A stretch of 47,754 nt of DNA from a virus (IMGVR_UViG_3300020205_000094:1-47754); one strand, 5' to 3'. Shown: positions 7,271 through 17,028, counted from the first letter of the stretch. Notes: a model not told the origin generated them from the letters alone. Numbers and translations are program-made.

Positions 7271-7803
7271 TAGCAGGAATGTTTGCAGTAGATAGTGTCG
7301 GGGGAATGGGTTGGAAAGGCTCAATGCCTTGGCCTAATAATCCCGACGATATGAAATGGTTTAAAGCCACTACACAAAATCAAATTGTTGTCATGGGTAG
7401 AAAGACTTGGGATAGTCCCGATATGCCAAGTCCACTACCAGGAAGACATAATGTAGTCTTTACTAATAACTTTTTTGATCAAGACGATATTGAACAAATA
7501 CGTGGCGATGTATGTGAAGCATTGGTCAGTTTAAAAAGCCATAATAAAAGAAAAAATGTTTTTGTTATAGGTGGTCCAAATTTGCTTATGCAAAGTAGAC
7601 CTGTACTTGAACGTGTTTATCTTACTCGTATTTCAGGTGGATACTTAAATGACACAACTATTGACATAGTTGATTTTCTGGACGGAATGGTATTACACCA
7701 AACTGTTAATCTTGGATCTTGTATAGTAGAAGAATATCATAATGAATCAATATCATCAAGCGTTAAAGCATATACTAATAAACGGAAAAAACAAGACCGA
7801 TAG
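7267..7803 (+). CDS. frd: dihydrofolate reductase
   Basis: A 178-residue DHFR, which reduces dihydrofolate to tetrahydrofolate with NADPH and replenishes cofactor for thymidylate synthesis. Family features visible are the N-terminal MIAGMFAVDSVGGMG strand-loop, MPWPNNPDDMKWFK with the catalytic acid D28 aligned to E. coli D27, the VMGRKTWDS cofactor loop, and FVIGGPNLL. The ATG overlaps the preceding stop. The last 62 bases overlap the thymidylate synthase gene in another frame, so the C-terminal tail (rich in K, S and N) is probably dispensable. The DHFR-TS pair parallels T4 frd-td. Confidence 0.93.
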   Translation: MIAGMFAVDSVGGMGWKGSMPWPNNPDDMKWFKATTQNQIVVMGRKTWDSPDMPSPLPGRHNVVFTNNFFDQDDIEQIRGDVCEALVSLKSHNKRKNVFVIGGPNLLMQSRPVLERVYLTRISGGYLNDTTIDIVDFLDGMVLHQTVNLGSCIVEEYHNESISSSVKAYTNKRKKQDR

Positions 7804-8569
7804 AACGGGGGTAGGAACCCGTAGCGTATTTGGTTATCAAATGCGTTTTAATCTGCAAGAAGGTTTTCCAGCTACAACTACTAAGAAGCTCGCCTGGCGA
7901 GCTGTTGTAAGCGAACTCCTCTGGTTCTTAGAGGGTAGTAGCGATGAACGCCGGCTTGCGGAGATCCTACATGGTACTAGAGATACTACAAAAAATACTA
8001 TCTGGACTGCTAACGCCGAAGCACCGTATTGGCAAGATAAGGCAAAGTTTCCAGGAGACTTAGGTCGAGTTTACGGAGTACAATGGCGAGACTTCGGCGG
8101 TGTTGATCAAATAACTAAACTCATTAGCGATCTAAAAACAAATCCTGATAGTCGTAGACATATTATCAGTGCATGGAATCCGCCTGAGCTAGATCAAATG
8201 GCATTGCCGCCATGCCATGTTATGGCACAGTTTGATGTTACAGAGGGTTACCTTAGCTGTCAAATGTATCAACGTAGTTGCGATATGTTTCTAGGTGTAC
8301 CTTTTAACATCGCCAGCTATAGTTTACTAGTTCACATTATTGCTAGCGAGTGCGGTCTTAAGGTAGGAGATTTTGTTTGGACTGGCGGGGACTGTCATAT
8401 CTATAACAATCACGCTGAAGCTGTAGAAGTTCAACTAGGCAGAGAGCCTAAGACATTACCCTCACTAGTGTTTACAACAGGCAAAAAAATCGCCGAGTAT
8501 AAAGTCGACGATTTTGTATTGGATAACTACAATCCAGATCCAGCTATTAAAGCTGAAATGGCTGTTTAA
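7742..8569 (+). CDS. td: thymidylate synthase (ThyA type)
   Basis: A 275-residue ThyA-type thymidylate synthase, which methylates dUMP to dTMP using methylene-tetrahydrofolate. Key residues are present: R21 in DRTGVGTRSVFG, the R138-R139 pair in DSRRH, the catalytic C158 in ALPPCHVM, N189 in GVPFNIASYSLL, and D217-x-H219-x-Y221 in GGDCHIY. Length is close to the E. coli enzyme (264). No intron interrupts it, unlike T4 td. It starts inside frd. Its stop codon shares bases with the stop of the convergent fibre gene on the other strand (TTAA at 8566-8569), with no terminator between them. Confidence 0.95.
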   Translation: MNQYHQALKHILINGKNKTDRTGVGTRSVFGYQMRFNLQEGFPATTTKKLAWRAVVSELLWFLEGSSDERRLAEILHGTRDTTKNTIWTANAEAPYWQDKAKFPGDLGRVYGVQWRDFGGVDQITKLISDLKTNPDSRRHIISAWNPPELDQMALPPCHVMAQFDVTEGYLSCQMYQRSCDMFLGVPFNIASYSLLVHIIASECGLKVGDFVWTGGDCHIYNNHAEAVEVQLGREPKTLPSLVFTTGKKIAEYKVDDFVLDNYNPDPAIKAEMAV

Positions 8570-11500
8570 CGTATAAACGCTTCTATTACTTTAACTCCGG
8601 TATCATTGCTAGATTCTAAAGCAATAGCAAATACATCATTGGCATGCGGAACAGCGGCTACTGCACATCCATTATCGGCTGCTACTAGTCGTTGACCTTT
8701 GCGTACTGTGCCAATTACTTTAACAGGAACTCTTCCTTTTAGTGCAACTGCTACACCACCTTCTAGATCTTTATTCATTAGGTAAGCAGGTTTGTCACTT
8801 ACTACACCAATTGCTAAATCGCCGTAGGTGCTAGCAGTAACTTCTTTTTCACCGCCAATAGCTAATACAGTTCCAACTTCATACTCTGCATCTGGTAGGT
8901 ATTTTTCTGCCAAGTCAGCAAAGTATGCTTCGTTAGCGATACCTATAAATTTATCAGCAGTAATTTCGTTTGCGCTAAAGTCGCCACTGCTATTTCTAGC
9001 TACTAATGTATTAGCAACGTTACTGGTGCTAGCAGTAACGGTAATTTTAACATTGTCGCCGCTACCTGGAACATACGGATTAGTACCTTCATTTAAGGTA
9101 ACATAGGTACTGCCAGTTAATTGTCCTACGTAGTTACCTGATAGACTACCAGTCGATAATTGGAAATTGTCAGCAAACTCAGCTGTGATAGTGATAGCAC
9201 CACTGCCATCAAATGTTTGTGTACCTTTAAGAATACCACCTAATGTTATAGCCCTAGCCTGTTGTAGTTTATCAGCTGTTGCGGCTTTACCTGTAAAGTA
9301 AGCACTAGTACCTGCGCCAGTTCCTTGGCTTAATACTACTGTTCCATTTGGGGATAATACATCGCCGTTTAATCGAGCAATTACAGTTCCGTAACCGTTA
9401 GCACCATCGCCAAGTGTAAGTTTGTTTTGATTAGTATCGTATGAGAATGTTGTTTGGTCGGCGTATATACTTCTTGGTTGACTTCCTGTGCCAGGCAATC
9501 CTCCTGTAACAAATACAGGATAAAACGTGCCTACATCAGTAGGTTTATCAGCTACAAGTATCTGAGCAGAACTACCTACGCTAATTTGTGATAAATTTTC
9601 CCATTTTGGAACTGTTCCTGTACTCTGTAGTACATAGCCAGCGGAGCCAATTGAAAGATAGTTAGTAGTGTTAGCGGCTGTTTGATAAGGTATGTCGCCT
9701 ATTGCTCCGTCGGATAGATTTTTAGATTTAGTAGCCGATGCCGCATTGCCGCCAATTCCGTTACCGTTATCTGTTGCTACAATAGTTAATGACCCTGCAC
9801 CTGCAACTGTTTGACTTGGAAAAGCAACTGTTAAAGTTTGTTGACCTAAAGCAGGAGAATCAGGAACGATGGCTGTAATTGTTACAGTGCCAGTAATCGC
9901 AGTGCCTGTTACTTTGGCACCCACTCTCCAATCAGCAAGACCTTGGAAGCTCCACGGTGCTAAAGAAGTACCTGATCCAGTGAATGTGTCAACAAGTACA
10001 GTTATTGTTAATGCAATATAGTCAATAGCTGTAATTTTTCCAGCCATTGTTATTGTATCGCCGCTTTGTGTTTTAGTTACTCTAATTCTATCGTTGACTT
10101 GCCAACCAGGTACTTTTTGTACTGTCCAAGTTTTAGAGCCAGTACCTACAGTATTTGTAGTTACTGAAACAAGATCGTCGTAGCCGTTGCCTGTAGGCAT
10201 GCTACCTGGATTAGCTATTGTATTAACATTAGAAACAACAATAGTAGTAGATGTTGCCGCGCCACTTGTTCCTACTAATGTAGCATTACTATTAGTAAGA
10301 GAAATTGGAACAGCAGTTGGTGCAATATTAATATTCCAAGTAGAGTTTGGCGTTACTCCGACGCCATCTGTACGTGGTACTTTTAAGTTAGCTCTTGCCT
10401 GTGTATCAGTAGAAGCATTTGTACCGCCTGCGGCAATACCTAAAATACCACCAACACCAAATTTAGCATCAACATAAGACTTAGGTACAGCCTGTTGATC
10501 GCTAGCAATTGCTCCAGTTAATGTAACTGTTACGTATGATGGGTCAGTTGGTTTACCAACTAAGTCAGTGTATTCAATACTAATATTGCCGCTGCCGTCA
10601 AATGGTTTTCCGTTAATATTACGTGGAGTTTTTAAGACTGTAGCAGTACTAGCATTACCCTCAAATGTTGTTGCAGAGATAGTGCTAGTTCCGTCATTGT
10701 TTCTCTTACGTGCTACCAGTGTATCTCCACTGTTCGTAGCCATAAAACTAGCTTGTAGATACGATGTACCAACTTTCAGTGCGTTGGCCTGTGTTGCTGT
10801 ACCGTCAAAAGTAGTGGCATAAACTGTTGCCCACTTAGCACTTGTACTACCTAGATTAAATGCAGAACTTGTTAAATCTGGTCTAATGCCAAACTGGTCA
10901 ATTACCAATGGAAATACTGGGGTTGTATTTTGTTTAACTGAGAACGTAATACGCTGACCGCCTAATCTAGCAGATATTTGTGGCTGGTTAGCAATAACTT
11001 CAATTTTTAAATCGTCGTTTGCTCCTAGTGTAATACCTTCGTCAACGCTTACTTTTACCTGATATGGCAATGTTAATAAATTGTTTACTGGGCTTAGATA
11101 ATCTGCTGGAAGTTTTCCGCCAAAACGTAATGCATTCGAAGCTGTTCCCCAAACTCTATATGTGCCGCCGCCATTGGTGCCGCTAATACCAACAGCATCA
11201 ACGTTAGGAAATGTGATACCACGCTTAATTTGTTTAGAAGACGGGTCTGTAAAACCAACTATAGTACTATCAGGATCTGCAATGTTTAATACAAATTCGT
11301 CTTCTGATATAATAAAGTTAACTACACCGTTAACTGTTGCGGCAATAATTCCATGAGGTGTATTATTAGCATCAACAACGTTACGGCTTACCATTTGTGT
11401 AATGCCAGTACCTGCATTTTGAGGACCAACAGTTAACCAATCCGCTGTTAGGCCGCCAATTCTAACTTTTAATTGATCTTTATTAGAGTCGAACCATAGA

Positions 11501-11829
11501 TCTCCCGGGGTTGGAAATGGTGGTTCTATTGCGCTGTATTCTGCACCTGTTAGCGTTTTCCATACTTTTGCAGTGGCAGATATGTCGCCTGTATGTACTT
11601 TTAATTTTTTGTTAGTTGTATCGTACCATAATTGTCCAGAAATAGCATTTGGAGGAGGAATCTGTCTTGCAAAATTCTCCAACATGTGTACAAATGTTTC
11701 GTTTTGAATTTCTCCGTAGCCGGCATAATTTTTACCAACTAGCTGAATGTCAAGAGTTTGATCAACTGTACCATCTTGTACAGTTGTTACCACTGTTGCA
11801 TTATTCCATCTGTTTATTGTATATGACAT
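8566..11829 (-). CDS. tail fibre/baseplate structural protein with shared N-terminal module
   Basis: A 1087-residue structural protein, the last gene of the late block. Residues about 1-140 carry a module shared with the next two genes upstream: a GYGEIQNETFVHMLENFA-like helix, GQLWYDTTNKKLKVH, then PGDLWFDS. The middle is low-complexity, T/S/G/N-rich beta structure with repeated short units such as DGTAT or NALKVGTS, as in phage fibres. The C-terminal ~125 residues (FADLAEKYLPDAEYEVGTVL onward) resemble a terminal domain found on fibres of T4-like cyanophages. A GATAAATA late promoter lies 30 bases upstream. Precise location on the virion is inferred, not shown. Confidence 0.8.
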   Translation of the reverse strand: MSYTINRWNNATVVTTVQDGTVDQTLDIQLVGKNYAGYGEIQNETFVHMLENFARQIPPPNAISGQLWYDTTNKKLKVHTGDISATAKVWKTLTGAEYSAIEPPFPTPGDLWFDSNKDQLKVRIGGLTADWLTVGPQNAGTGITQMVSRNVVDANNTPHGIIAATVNGVVNFIISEDEFVLNIADPDSTIVGFTDPSSKQIKRGITFPNVDAVGISGTNGGGTYRVWGTASNALRFGGKLPADYLSPVNNLLTLPYQVKVSVDEGITLGANDDLKIEVIANQPQISARLGGQRITFSVKQNTTPVFPLVIDQFGIRPDLTSSAFNLGSTSAKWATVYATTFDGTATQANALKVGTSYLQASFMATNSGDTLVARKRNNDGTSTISATTFEGNASTATVLKTPRNINGKPFDGSGNISIEYTDLVGKPTDPSYVTVTLTGAIASDQQAVPKSYVDAKFGVGGILGIAAGGTNASTDTQARANLKVPRTDGVGVTPNSTWNINIAPTAVPISLTNSNATLVGTSGAATSTTIVVSNVNTIANPGSMPTGNGYDDLVSVTTNTVGTGSKTWTVQKVPGWQVNDRIRVTKTQSGDTITMAGKITAIDYIALTITVLVDTFTGSGTSLAPWSFQGLADWRVGAKVTGTAITGTVTITAIVPDSPALGQQTLTVAFPSQTVAGAGSLTIVATDNGNGIGGNAASATKSKNLSDGAIGDIPYQTAANTTNYLSIGSAGYVLQSTGTVPKWENLSQISVGSSAQILVADKPTDVGTFYPVFVTGGLPGTGSQPRSIYADQTTFSYDTNQNKLTLGDGANGYGTVIARLNGDVLSPNGTVVLSQGTGAGTSAYFTGKAATADKLQQARAITLGGILKGTQTFDGSGAITITAEFADNFQLSTGSLSGNYVGQLTGSTYVTLNEGTNPYVPGSGDNVKITVTASTSNVANTLVARNSSGDFSANEITADKFIGIANEAYFADLAEKYLPDAEYEVGTVLAIGGEKEVTASTYGDLAIGVVSDKPAYLMNKDLEGGVAVALKGRVPVKVIGTVRKGQRLVAADNGCAVAAVPHANDVFAIALESSNDTGVKVIEAFIR

Positions 11830-11858
11830 CTAGTAGCCCCTAAAACTAACGTTATTAT

Positions 11859-11866
11859 TATTTATC
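11859..11866 (-). promoter_or_regulatory. T4-type late promoter motif for the 1087-residue fibre gene
   Basis: On the minus strand this reads GATAAATA, in the 50-base gap between two fibre genes and 30 bases before the start at 11829. It would allow the last fibre gene to be transcribed separately from the rest of the late block. Confidence 0.68.
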
Positions 11867-11879
11867 GCTCTTTGTTCTT

Positions 11880-13964
11880 TTAAATTAATGCAAAAAGTTT
11901 CCAATTTGTAGCATTTCCTGCAGGGTTTGTTTGCCCCAAAGGTACAGCTACAATACAAATCCATTCTTTATAATCAAATATGACAAGGTCATTAACTGAG
12001 TACGCTGTAGCATTATTCCAATTTCCCGCTGGTACATAATCAGTGATATATTCCCATGCTAAACTATTGTCCGGTTGCTCAACAACAATAAATCTTTTAT
12101 AAAATCTTGTAGTTACAATGCTAGCTAACGGTGCTGGGATCACTTGTGTTTCTATAATATCTTCTACTACTGAAAAGTTTTCAAAGCTACCTTCACCTTT
12201 GTTTACTGTATTTTTACTAAATGCAATAGTTTCAGTACCAGTTAACTCGGTACCAGTTTGTACTGGCTTATACTGTATAGGATTAACAACCACTGCTGAA
12301 TGCGTTGCATGAATTTTAGCAATAGTTCCCTCAATAGCAATACCTTGAGGATTATTGACACTATTGAATATAGAAGCGGTGTATGTTAAAATTTCAACAA
12401 TTTTTGCATTTGCCGCTTCACGTCCAATTTGCGTTGCTATGTCAAAATCGCTGATATCTAGTGTTAGCGCAACTGGTCGAATACTAACACGTTCGTCAAC
12501 ATATTTTTTGTTTGTTACATCTGATGCATTACTAGTAACGTAATTTAAATCTGCTGAATTAGTAAGGGTTTTACCGTCAATATCGATGTAATTAGTGGCA
12601 GAGGTTATAACTAAATCAGTTACACTACTAGTGATTGTATTATTAGTAATATTTAAGCCGGCATCTATATCTAAAGTAGTTAAGTTTCCCAACGTTTTTA
12701 GACTGGAATTAAGTACTGTGGCTCCTAATGTAGTGGCCGATAATACAGAATTATAATTGATACTGTAGGCTTTACCAGTAATTAGATTAAAATTTTCTGA
12801 ACTATCCCAACTTGTATGTGCATACGAATAAGTTAATGTTTTGTCAGTAGTGCCGTGTAGAGTAATACCGCCACCGTCGGCATCACTGTCGGTTACTACT
12901 CCAGTTGACGATTTGTTTAATTCAATATTTTTATCTTCAACTTGTAAAGTAGTTGTGTTGATTGTAAAACTATCGCCTTCTATGATCAAGTTACCTGAAA
13001 CTTTTAAATCTCCAGTAATATCAACTGCTTTAGTAGGAGCTCGATTAAAAAATCCAATTCGTTGATTTATGGAATCAATGTATATTGCTGTTTTTACACC
13101 GCCTACTGGTTGTTTTGTTTTAATTTCGATTGCTCTACTTGACTCATTATTTTCAATAACAAAATTGCCACCTTCAAGTTTTAAGTTAGTATCACCCTGG
13201 GCACTAGTAGTGGTTCCAGGATCGCCTCCTAATAATCTAACACCTGATACTGATTGCACTGTTAGTGATCCAACAATTGTACCGTCTTGATTGTTGTATA
13301 AAATATCGTCTGCTACTTTAACGTCACCGCCTGCGGTAATTAGTCCTTCTGCCCGAGACACCGTAACATTAAATTTAGTGCCAATTAATGTACCTGCTGA
13401 AAATCCAACTCCTATAGGACCAGTAAATCCTTCAATTGCTAATGCTGGTGTAAATGCACTATTGCTGAATATACCTAATAGTACTCCGTTAACAAAAAGT
13501 TTAGCAACTACTTTAAGTCTGTTATTGGTATCAATAATGTTGTCAATTAAGAATCCTGACGTTTTTTGTTGTGCTGTATAGACCGGACCTGCTAATGTCA
13601 AGTCAACTCCATCATAAAAAAACAATTGATTTGTTTCGTTGTTAATCCATAGGTCGCCCGGAACCAAGTTAAGAGGACGTATAGAACTTACAAGCGGGCC
13701 GCCACTAGCTCTAAAAGAATTTCCGTCATATACATTTAATCTACCGGTAGTGGTATTATACCACAGTTGTCCTTTGATAGGGTGTTCTGGTTCTGTGCTA
13801 CTGGAGAAATTTTCTAGTAGCTTTACCAAGTTTTCATTAAACACTTGACCAAAATTTGTAACATTTTTTCCAATTAACGTAAGACTGCTACTGCCAGTAT
13901 CAAATTGACCGTCTGGAATCTCTGCTAATACGTTACCGTCAGTTTTATTAATTTTATATGTCAT
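11880..13964 (-). CDS. tail fibre/baseplate structural protein, paralogue with C-terminal carbohydrate-binding-like segment
   Basis: A 694-residue structural protein that shares the N-terminal module with its two neighbours (GQVFNENLVKLLENFS, GQLWYNTTTGRLNVYDG, PGDLWINNETNQLFFYDG). The middle is fibre-like beta sequence rich in T, N and G, with LKVSGNLIIEGDSFTINTTT-type units and a NKKYVDERV segment commonly seen in fibre trimers. The last ~45 residues (WNNATAYSVNDLVIFDYKEW, then C and closing W) resemble a CBM5/12 chitin-binding-type module. The start overlaps the stop of the upstream gene (TAATG), indicating coupled translation. Likely a host-contacting fibre; the receptor is unknown. Confidence 0.8.
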   Translation of the reverse strand: MTYKINKTDGNVLAEIPDGQFDTGSSSLTLIGKNVTNFGQVFNENLVKLLENFSSSTEPEHPIKGQLWYNTTTGRLNVYDGNSFRASGGPLVSSIRPLNLVPGDLWINNETNQLFFYDGVDLTLAGPVYTAQQKTSGFLIDNIIDTNNRLKVVAKLFVNGVLLGIFSNSAFTPALAIEGFTGPIGVGFSAGTLIGTKFNVTVSRAEGLITAGGDVKVADDILYNNQDGTIVGSLTVQSVSGVRLLGGDPGTTTSAQGDTNLKLEGGNFVIENNESSRAIEIKTKQPVGGVKTAIYIDSINQRIGFFNRAPTKAVDITGDLKVSGNLIIEGDSFTINTTTLQVEDKNIELNKSSTGVVTDSDADGGGITLHGTTDKTLTYSYAHTSWDSSENFNLITGKAYSINYNSVLSATTLGATVLNSSLKTLGNLTTLDIDAGLNITNNTITSSVTDLVITSATNYIDIDGKTLTNSADLNYVTSNASDVTNKKYVDERVSIRPVALTLDISDFDIATQIGREAANAKIVEILTYTASIFNSVNNPQGIAIEGTIAKIHATHSAVVVNPIQYKPVQTGTELTGTETIAFSKNTVNKGEGSFENFSVVEDIIETQVIPAPLASIVTTRFYKRFIVVEQPDNSLAWEYITDYVPAGNWNNATAYSVNDLVIFDYKEWICIVAVPLGQTNPAGNATNWKLFALI

Positions 13965-16411
13965 TATCTATAGTCCGAATCAAAATCTGTTAATTTGCCT
14001 GTCCAAATAATCATATTTAGAGCTAGGAATGGATTCATAATACTAAACGGTTGGCTGAATGGTCCGCCTACTGGTTCTGTTAATATGCCGCCGCTTGTTC
14101 TTAAGAGTCTGCCTGTATCGTTTGCACCACCTAATCCTTTAACTGGAATAGAATCAGTATCGGCTAATTCTGTTGGGCTGTATGCACCGAAGCGTCCGTC
14201 TCGGTTGCCTGTTAAGTCGTGTTCGTGATCTGGAAGATTGTTAACAGTTAATTGCATTTCTTCGTCGCCTGCACCAATACGTACAACTGTAGGATCAGCA
14301 TAATCAATAGTTGCATTTGGATCAGTAACTCGACCAGCTGGTGAAGTAATAGTATCAATCTTTGATGATATGCTATTTCTATCAGGAACTTTTTTACCAT
14401 TAAACATATTATCAGCACCAAGAGGAAATCGACCTCTTAAGTCAGGAAGTTTAAATGTGTCAAATCCTTTTGTGCCTAACGGATTAGTTGTAGCATCATA
14501 TGCATTAGCATTGCCATATAATCCAGAAATTACATTATATAATGCTTCGTATCTTATTCTAGAAACTTCAGATCCGTCGCATAGTAGCCAGCCCATCGGT
14601 GCTGTGAGTCCGGCAAATGGTACAACGGTTCCTACGGGTAGTTGTGGAATTGCTGAAAATAGTGTGTTCTTTTTAATTTTCTTAAGGCCAGCAGTTCCTT
14701 GACTTATTAAGAAATCGTCGCCTTCTCCCAATTCGGCAGCGGCTGTTATTTCTGCTTTGTCAGAAACAAATGTTTCACTAAGATTAGTAACAAACTGTTT
14801 TCTATTACCTAATACTCCTGACGGACTAATAGTTCCAGCAATTGCTTGTGGCCCTGTTGCTGTTCCGTTAAATGTTATATAGGTTTTTGTTCCTTCGATA
14901 ACGTTGTATGTACCGCGATATGCCACTGGGGTAATATTAGACACAACAACTACAGTACCTGCAGGGAACGGAATTACTGTTTGAGCATCAAACTCAAGTT
15001 TAATAATAGTTCCGTTGCCAGATGCAACTGTAGTATTCACTGGATTTGTTCCGGTCTTTCCGTCAAATTCAATTTCGTTACTAGTTACATCGCCAGTCAT
15101 TTCAAATATTGTTGAACTGGCTAAGTTTGTGGCAGATCCATCTACTGATCCTTTAACTGTTCCTACTAGTTTGCCATTAAACTCAGTTGCGGCAAATACT
15201 TTATTAGCGTATATGTTATTAAATTGTTTTCCACCTTCGACTGTGGGATCAGAACCAATTGAAGAACCGTTATTAGTTGCAGGAAATATATTAGTACCAA
15301 CAGTAATTCTACCATCTAATGTAATATTTCCACCAACAAACAAATTCTTTTCAATACCTGCTCCGCCTGCTAGCTGAAATGCTCCAGTAACAATGCTTGT
15401 AGAATCTGTTGTTCCTTTAATGAATAACTGGCCTGACGAGTCAGGATTTTCTTCTGTTAACCCAAGGCGTATATTTCCGCTAATGTCTAATGCTTCTTGT
15501 GGAGCAATATTGTTAATGCCAACACGCTCTTGACTGTCTACACGGATAACAACTCGCTCGTTACCGTTGTTATTAACACGAATATCTAAACTAGATCCAG
15601 ATGTCTTTTGATAAATGTATCCTACACCGTTGTCAACTGCAAGTTCCATTTGGCCGTCAGCACCAATTTGGATACCCGTGTTGCTTTTAACGTTAAGGCC
15701 TTTATAGTTGTTAGTAATTACATCGCCACGTAAAAAATTGTCTGCTTCAAGACCTGTTGATAAGTATCCCGATACAATTAATTTACTAGCTTTTTCTGCT
15801 GTGCCAAAATATCCGTTATATAAACTACTAAGCGTTACACCTGCATAGATATAAGGAAAGCCAGGTAAAGTAGTCTTAGGTTGAAATTTTTCAGTGCTGA
15901 ATATTGCAACACGGAATCCGCCAACATAATTACTAATAACAGTACGCTCAATATTATCAGTGTCTCTAAAACTTTCTGGTTCAGCTCCAGTTCTAGCTCC
16001 TGCACTAAAGCGAGGTCCGACTAAAATCCAACCCGATCCAGAGAATAAAAATAATTGCTGTGTATCAGTATTAACCCATAGATCGCCCGGTAAACTATTG
16101 CCAGCGTCGGGTTGATTACCACTTGATTTTTTAAGGCCGCCAGCGGCTACCCACTGAGTTCCGTCATACACATTTAATTGCTTTATACTAGCATTAGTGT
16201 CATACCATAGTTGACCTTTAACTGGGTTGACTGGTTCACTAGTGTTTGCAAAATTTTCTAATAGGTGTAGGAAGTTTTCGCCTAATGCCTGCCCATAACC
16301 TGTAGTATTTCGTCCTGGAAAGTTAAGACTGGTAACTGAATTCGTAGTATTATCGTCTACGGCTAACGGAGTGTTATTGATTTGATCGGTAAAACGAATT
16401 TGGTATGCCAT
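13964..16411 (-). CDS. short-tail-fibre-like protein with phage tail collar domain
   Basis: An 815-residue fibre protein with the shared N-terminal module (GYGQALGENFLHLLENFA, GQLWYDTN, PGDLWVNTDTQQLFLF). Residues about 590-670 form a phage tail collar domain (PF07484 type): LPVGTVVPFAGLTAPMGWLLCDG through LPDLRGRFPLGADN, as in T4 gp12. The central region is beta-rich with repeated GGNITLDGRITVG-like units. A C-terminal ~145-residue region contains EHDLTGNRDG. T4 gp12 is the short tail fibre that binds lipopolysaccharide; this protein is longer and has the extra module. It ends in a TAATG overlap with the next fibre gene and starts 3 bases after the upstream gene ends. Confidence 0.85.
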   Translation of the reverse strand: MAYQIRFTDQINNTPLAVDDNTTNSVTSLNFPGRNTTGYGQALGENFLHLLENFANTSEPVNPVKGQLWYDTNASIKQLNVYDGTQWVAAGGLKKSSGNQPDAGNSLPGDLWVNTDTQQLFLFSGSGWILVGPRFSAGARTGAEPESFRDTDNIERTVISNYVGGFRVAIFSTEKFQPKTTLPGFPYIYAGVTLSSLYNGYFGTAEKASKLIVSGYLSTGLEADNFLRGDVITNNYKGLNVKSNTGIQIGADGQMELAVDNGVGYIYQKTSGSSLDIRVNNNGNERVVIRVDSQERVGINNIAPQEALDISGNIRLGLTEENPDSSGQLFIKGTTDSTSIVTGAFQLAGGAGIEKNLFVGGNITLDGRITVGTNIFPATNNGSSIGSDPTVEGGKQFNNIYANKVFAATEFNGKLVGTVKGSVDGSATNLASSTIFEMTGDVTSNEIEFDGKTGTNPVNTTVASGNGTIIKLEFDAQTVIPFPAGTVVVVSNITPVAYRGTYNVIEGTKTYITFNGTATGPQAIAGTISPSGVLGNRKQFVTNLSETFVSDKAEITAAAELGEGDDFLISQGTAGLKKIKKNTLFSAIPQLPVGTVVPFAGLTAPMGWLLCDGSEVSRIRYEALYNVISGLYGNANAYDATTNPLGTKGFDTFKLPDLRGRFPLGADNMFNGKKVPDRNSISSKIDTITSPAGRVTDPNATIDYADPTVVRIGAGDEEMQLTVNNLPDHEHDLTGNRDGRFGAYSPTELADTDSIPVKGLGGANDTGRLLRTSGGILTEPVGGPFSQPFSIMNPFLALNMIIWTGKLTDFDSDYR

Positions 16412-16413
16412 GT

Positions 16414-17028
16414 TTACGCTCCGTTAAAACCTGTTAGACTTTGCACTCTAACGGTGTAATCGATTTGAATTAAACGATTTAGTGATTTTTGTACAGGATG
16501 AAAAATAACATGAGTTAATAATTTACCTGTGCCTGTTGGGTTATAAGCTCTAAGACCTAACTCATCAAACACGTATTCGCCGTCTAAGTATGTTGTATTG
16601 TCAAATGCTTCTTGATTGTTAGGCTCGCCGTAATCTAGCAAGCAAGTAACTAAAATATCTGTATAGTTTGTTCCCGTAACGTGACGAACATCAATCTTAT
16701 TGCGAGTTGGATCAACGTTATTTGTGCTACGATCGTTGACTACTTTAGTATAGGTTTCGTTGTACAAACTACTATTAGATCCCGTAGTGTTTGGGGTCAA
16801 ATATGTAATTATTCCTGTTGGATCTACTGCTGTTCCTCCGTTTCCGAAGCTCATTTGATATATTGTTCCTATACCCTCGTTTGCGAGACTCTGTGCCAAG
16901 GCAATACTCATATTCTCATAATGAATAGCATTGCGCTTGTTAACGATAATCTCTTGAGAGACGGGATCCCAAATTTTAATATGTCCTTGGAGTAATATTC
17001 CCGAATTTTCATCTGGTTTTGTTGTCAT
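16414..17028 (-). CDS. virion structural protein, baseplate/fibre region
   Basis: A 204-residue protein between the giant structural gene and the three fibre genes. It begins with a short linker, then GILLQGHIKIWDPVSQEIIVNKRNAIHYENMS and MSFGNGGTAVDPTG, a pattern I recall in structural proteins of T4-like cyanophages. The C-terminal half is beta-rich (YVFDELGLRAYNPTGTGKLL). It has a good ribosome site (AGGTGA) and an AATAAATA late promoter 22 bases upstream. A baseplate or fibre-attachment role is inferred from position. I cannot say which T4 protein, if any, it replaces. Confidence 0.75.
   Translation of the reverse strand: MTTKPDENSGILLQGHIKIWDPVSQEIIVNKRNAIHYENMSIALAQSLANEGIGTIYQMSFGNGGTAVDPTGIITYLTPNTTGSNSSLYNETYTKVVNDRSTNNVDPTRNKIDVRHVTGTNYTDILVTCLLDYGEPNNQEAFDNTTYLDGEYVFDELGLRAYNPTGTGKLLTHVIFHPVQKSLNRLIQIDYTVRVQSLTGFNGA

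Noticed and set aside
8566-16411. Tandem repeats in the fibre genes as a CRISPR array or DNA repeats
   Set aside because: The repetition is at the level of short protein motifs (beta units and shared modules); no regularly spaced identical DNA repeats were seen.
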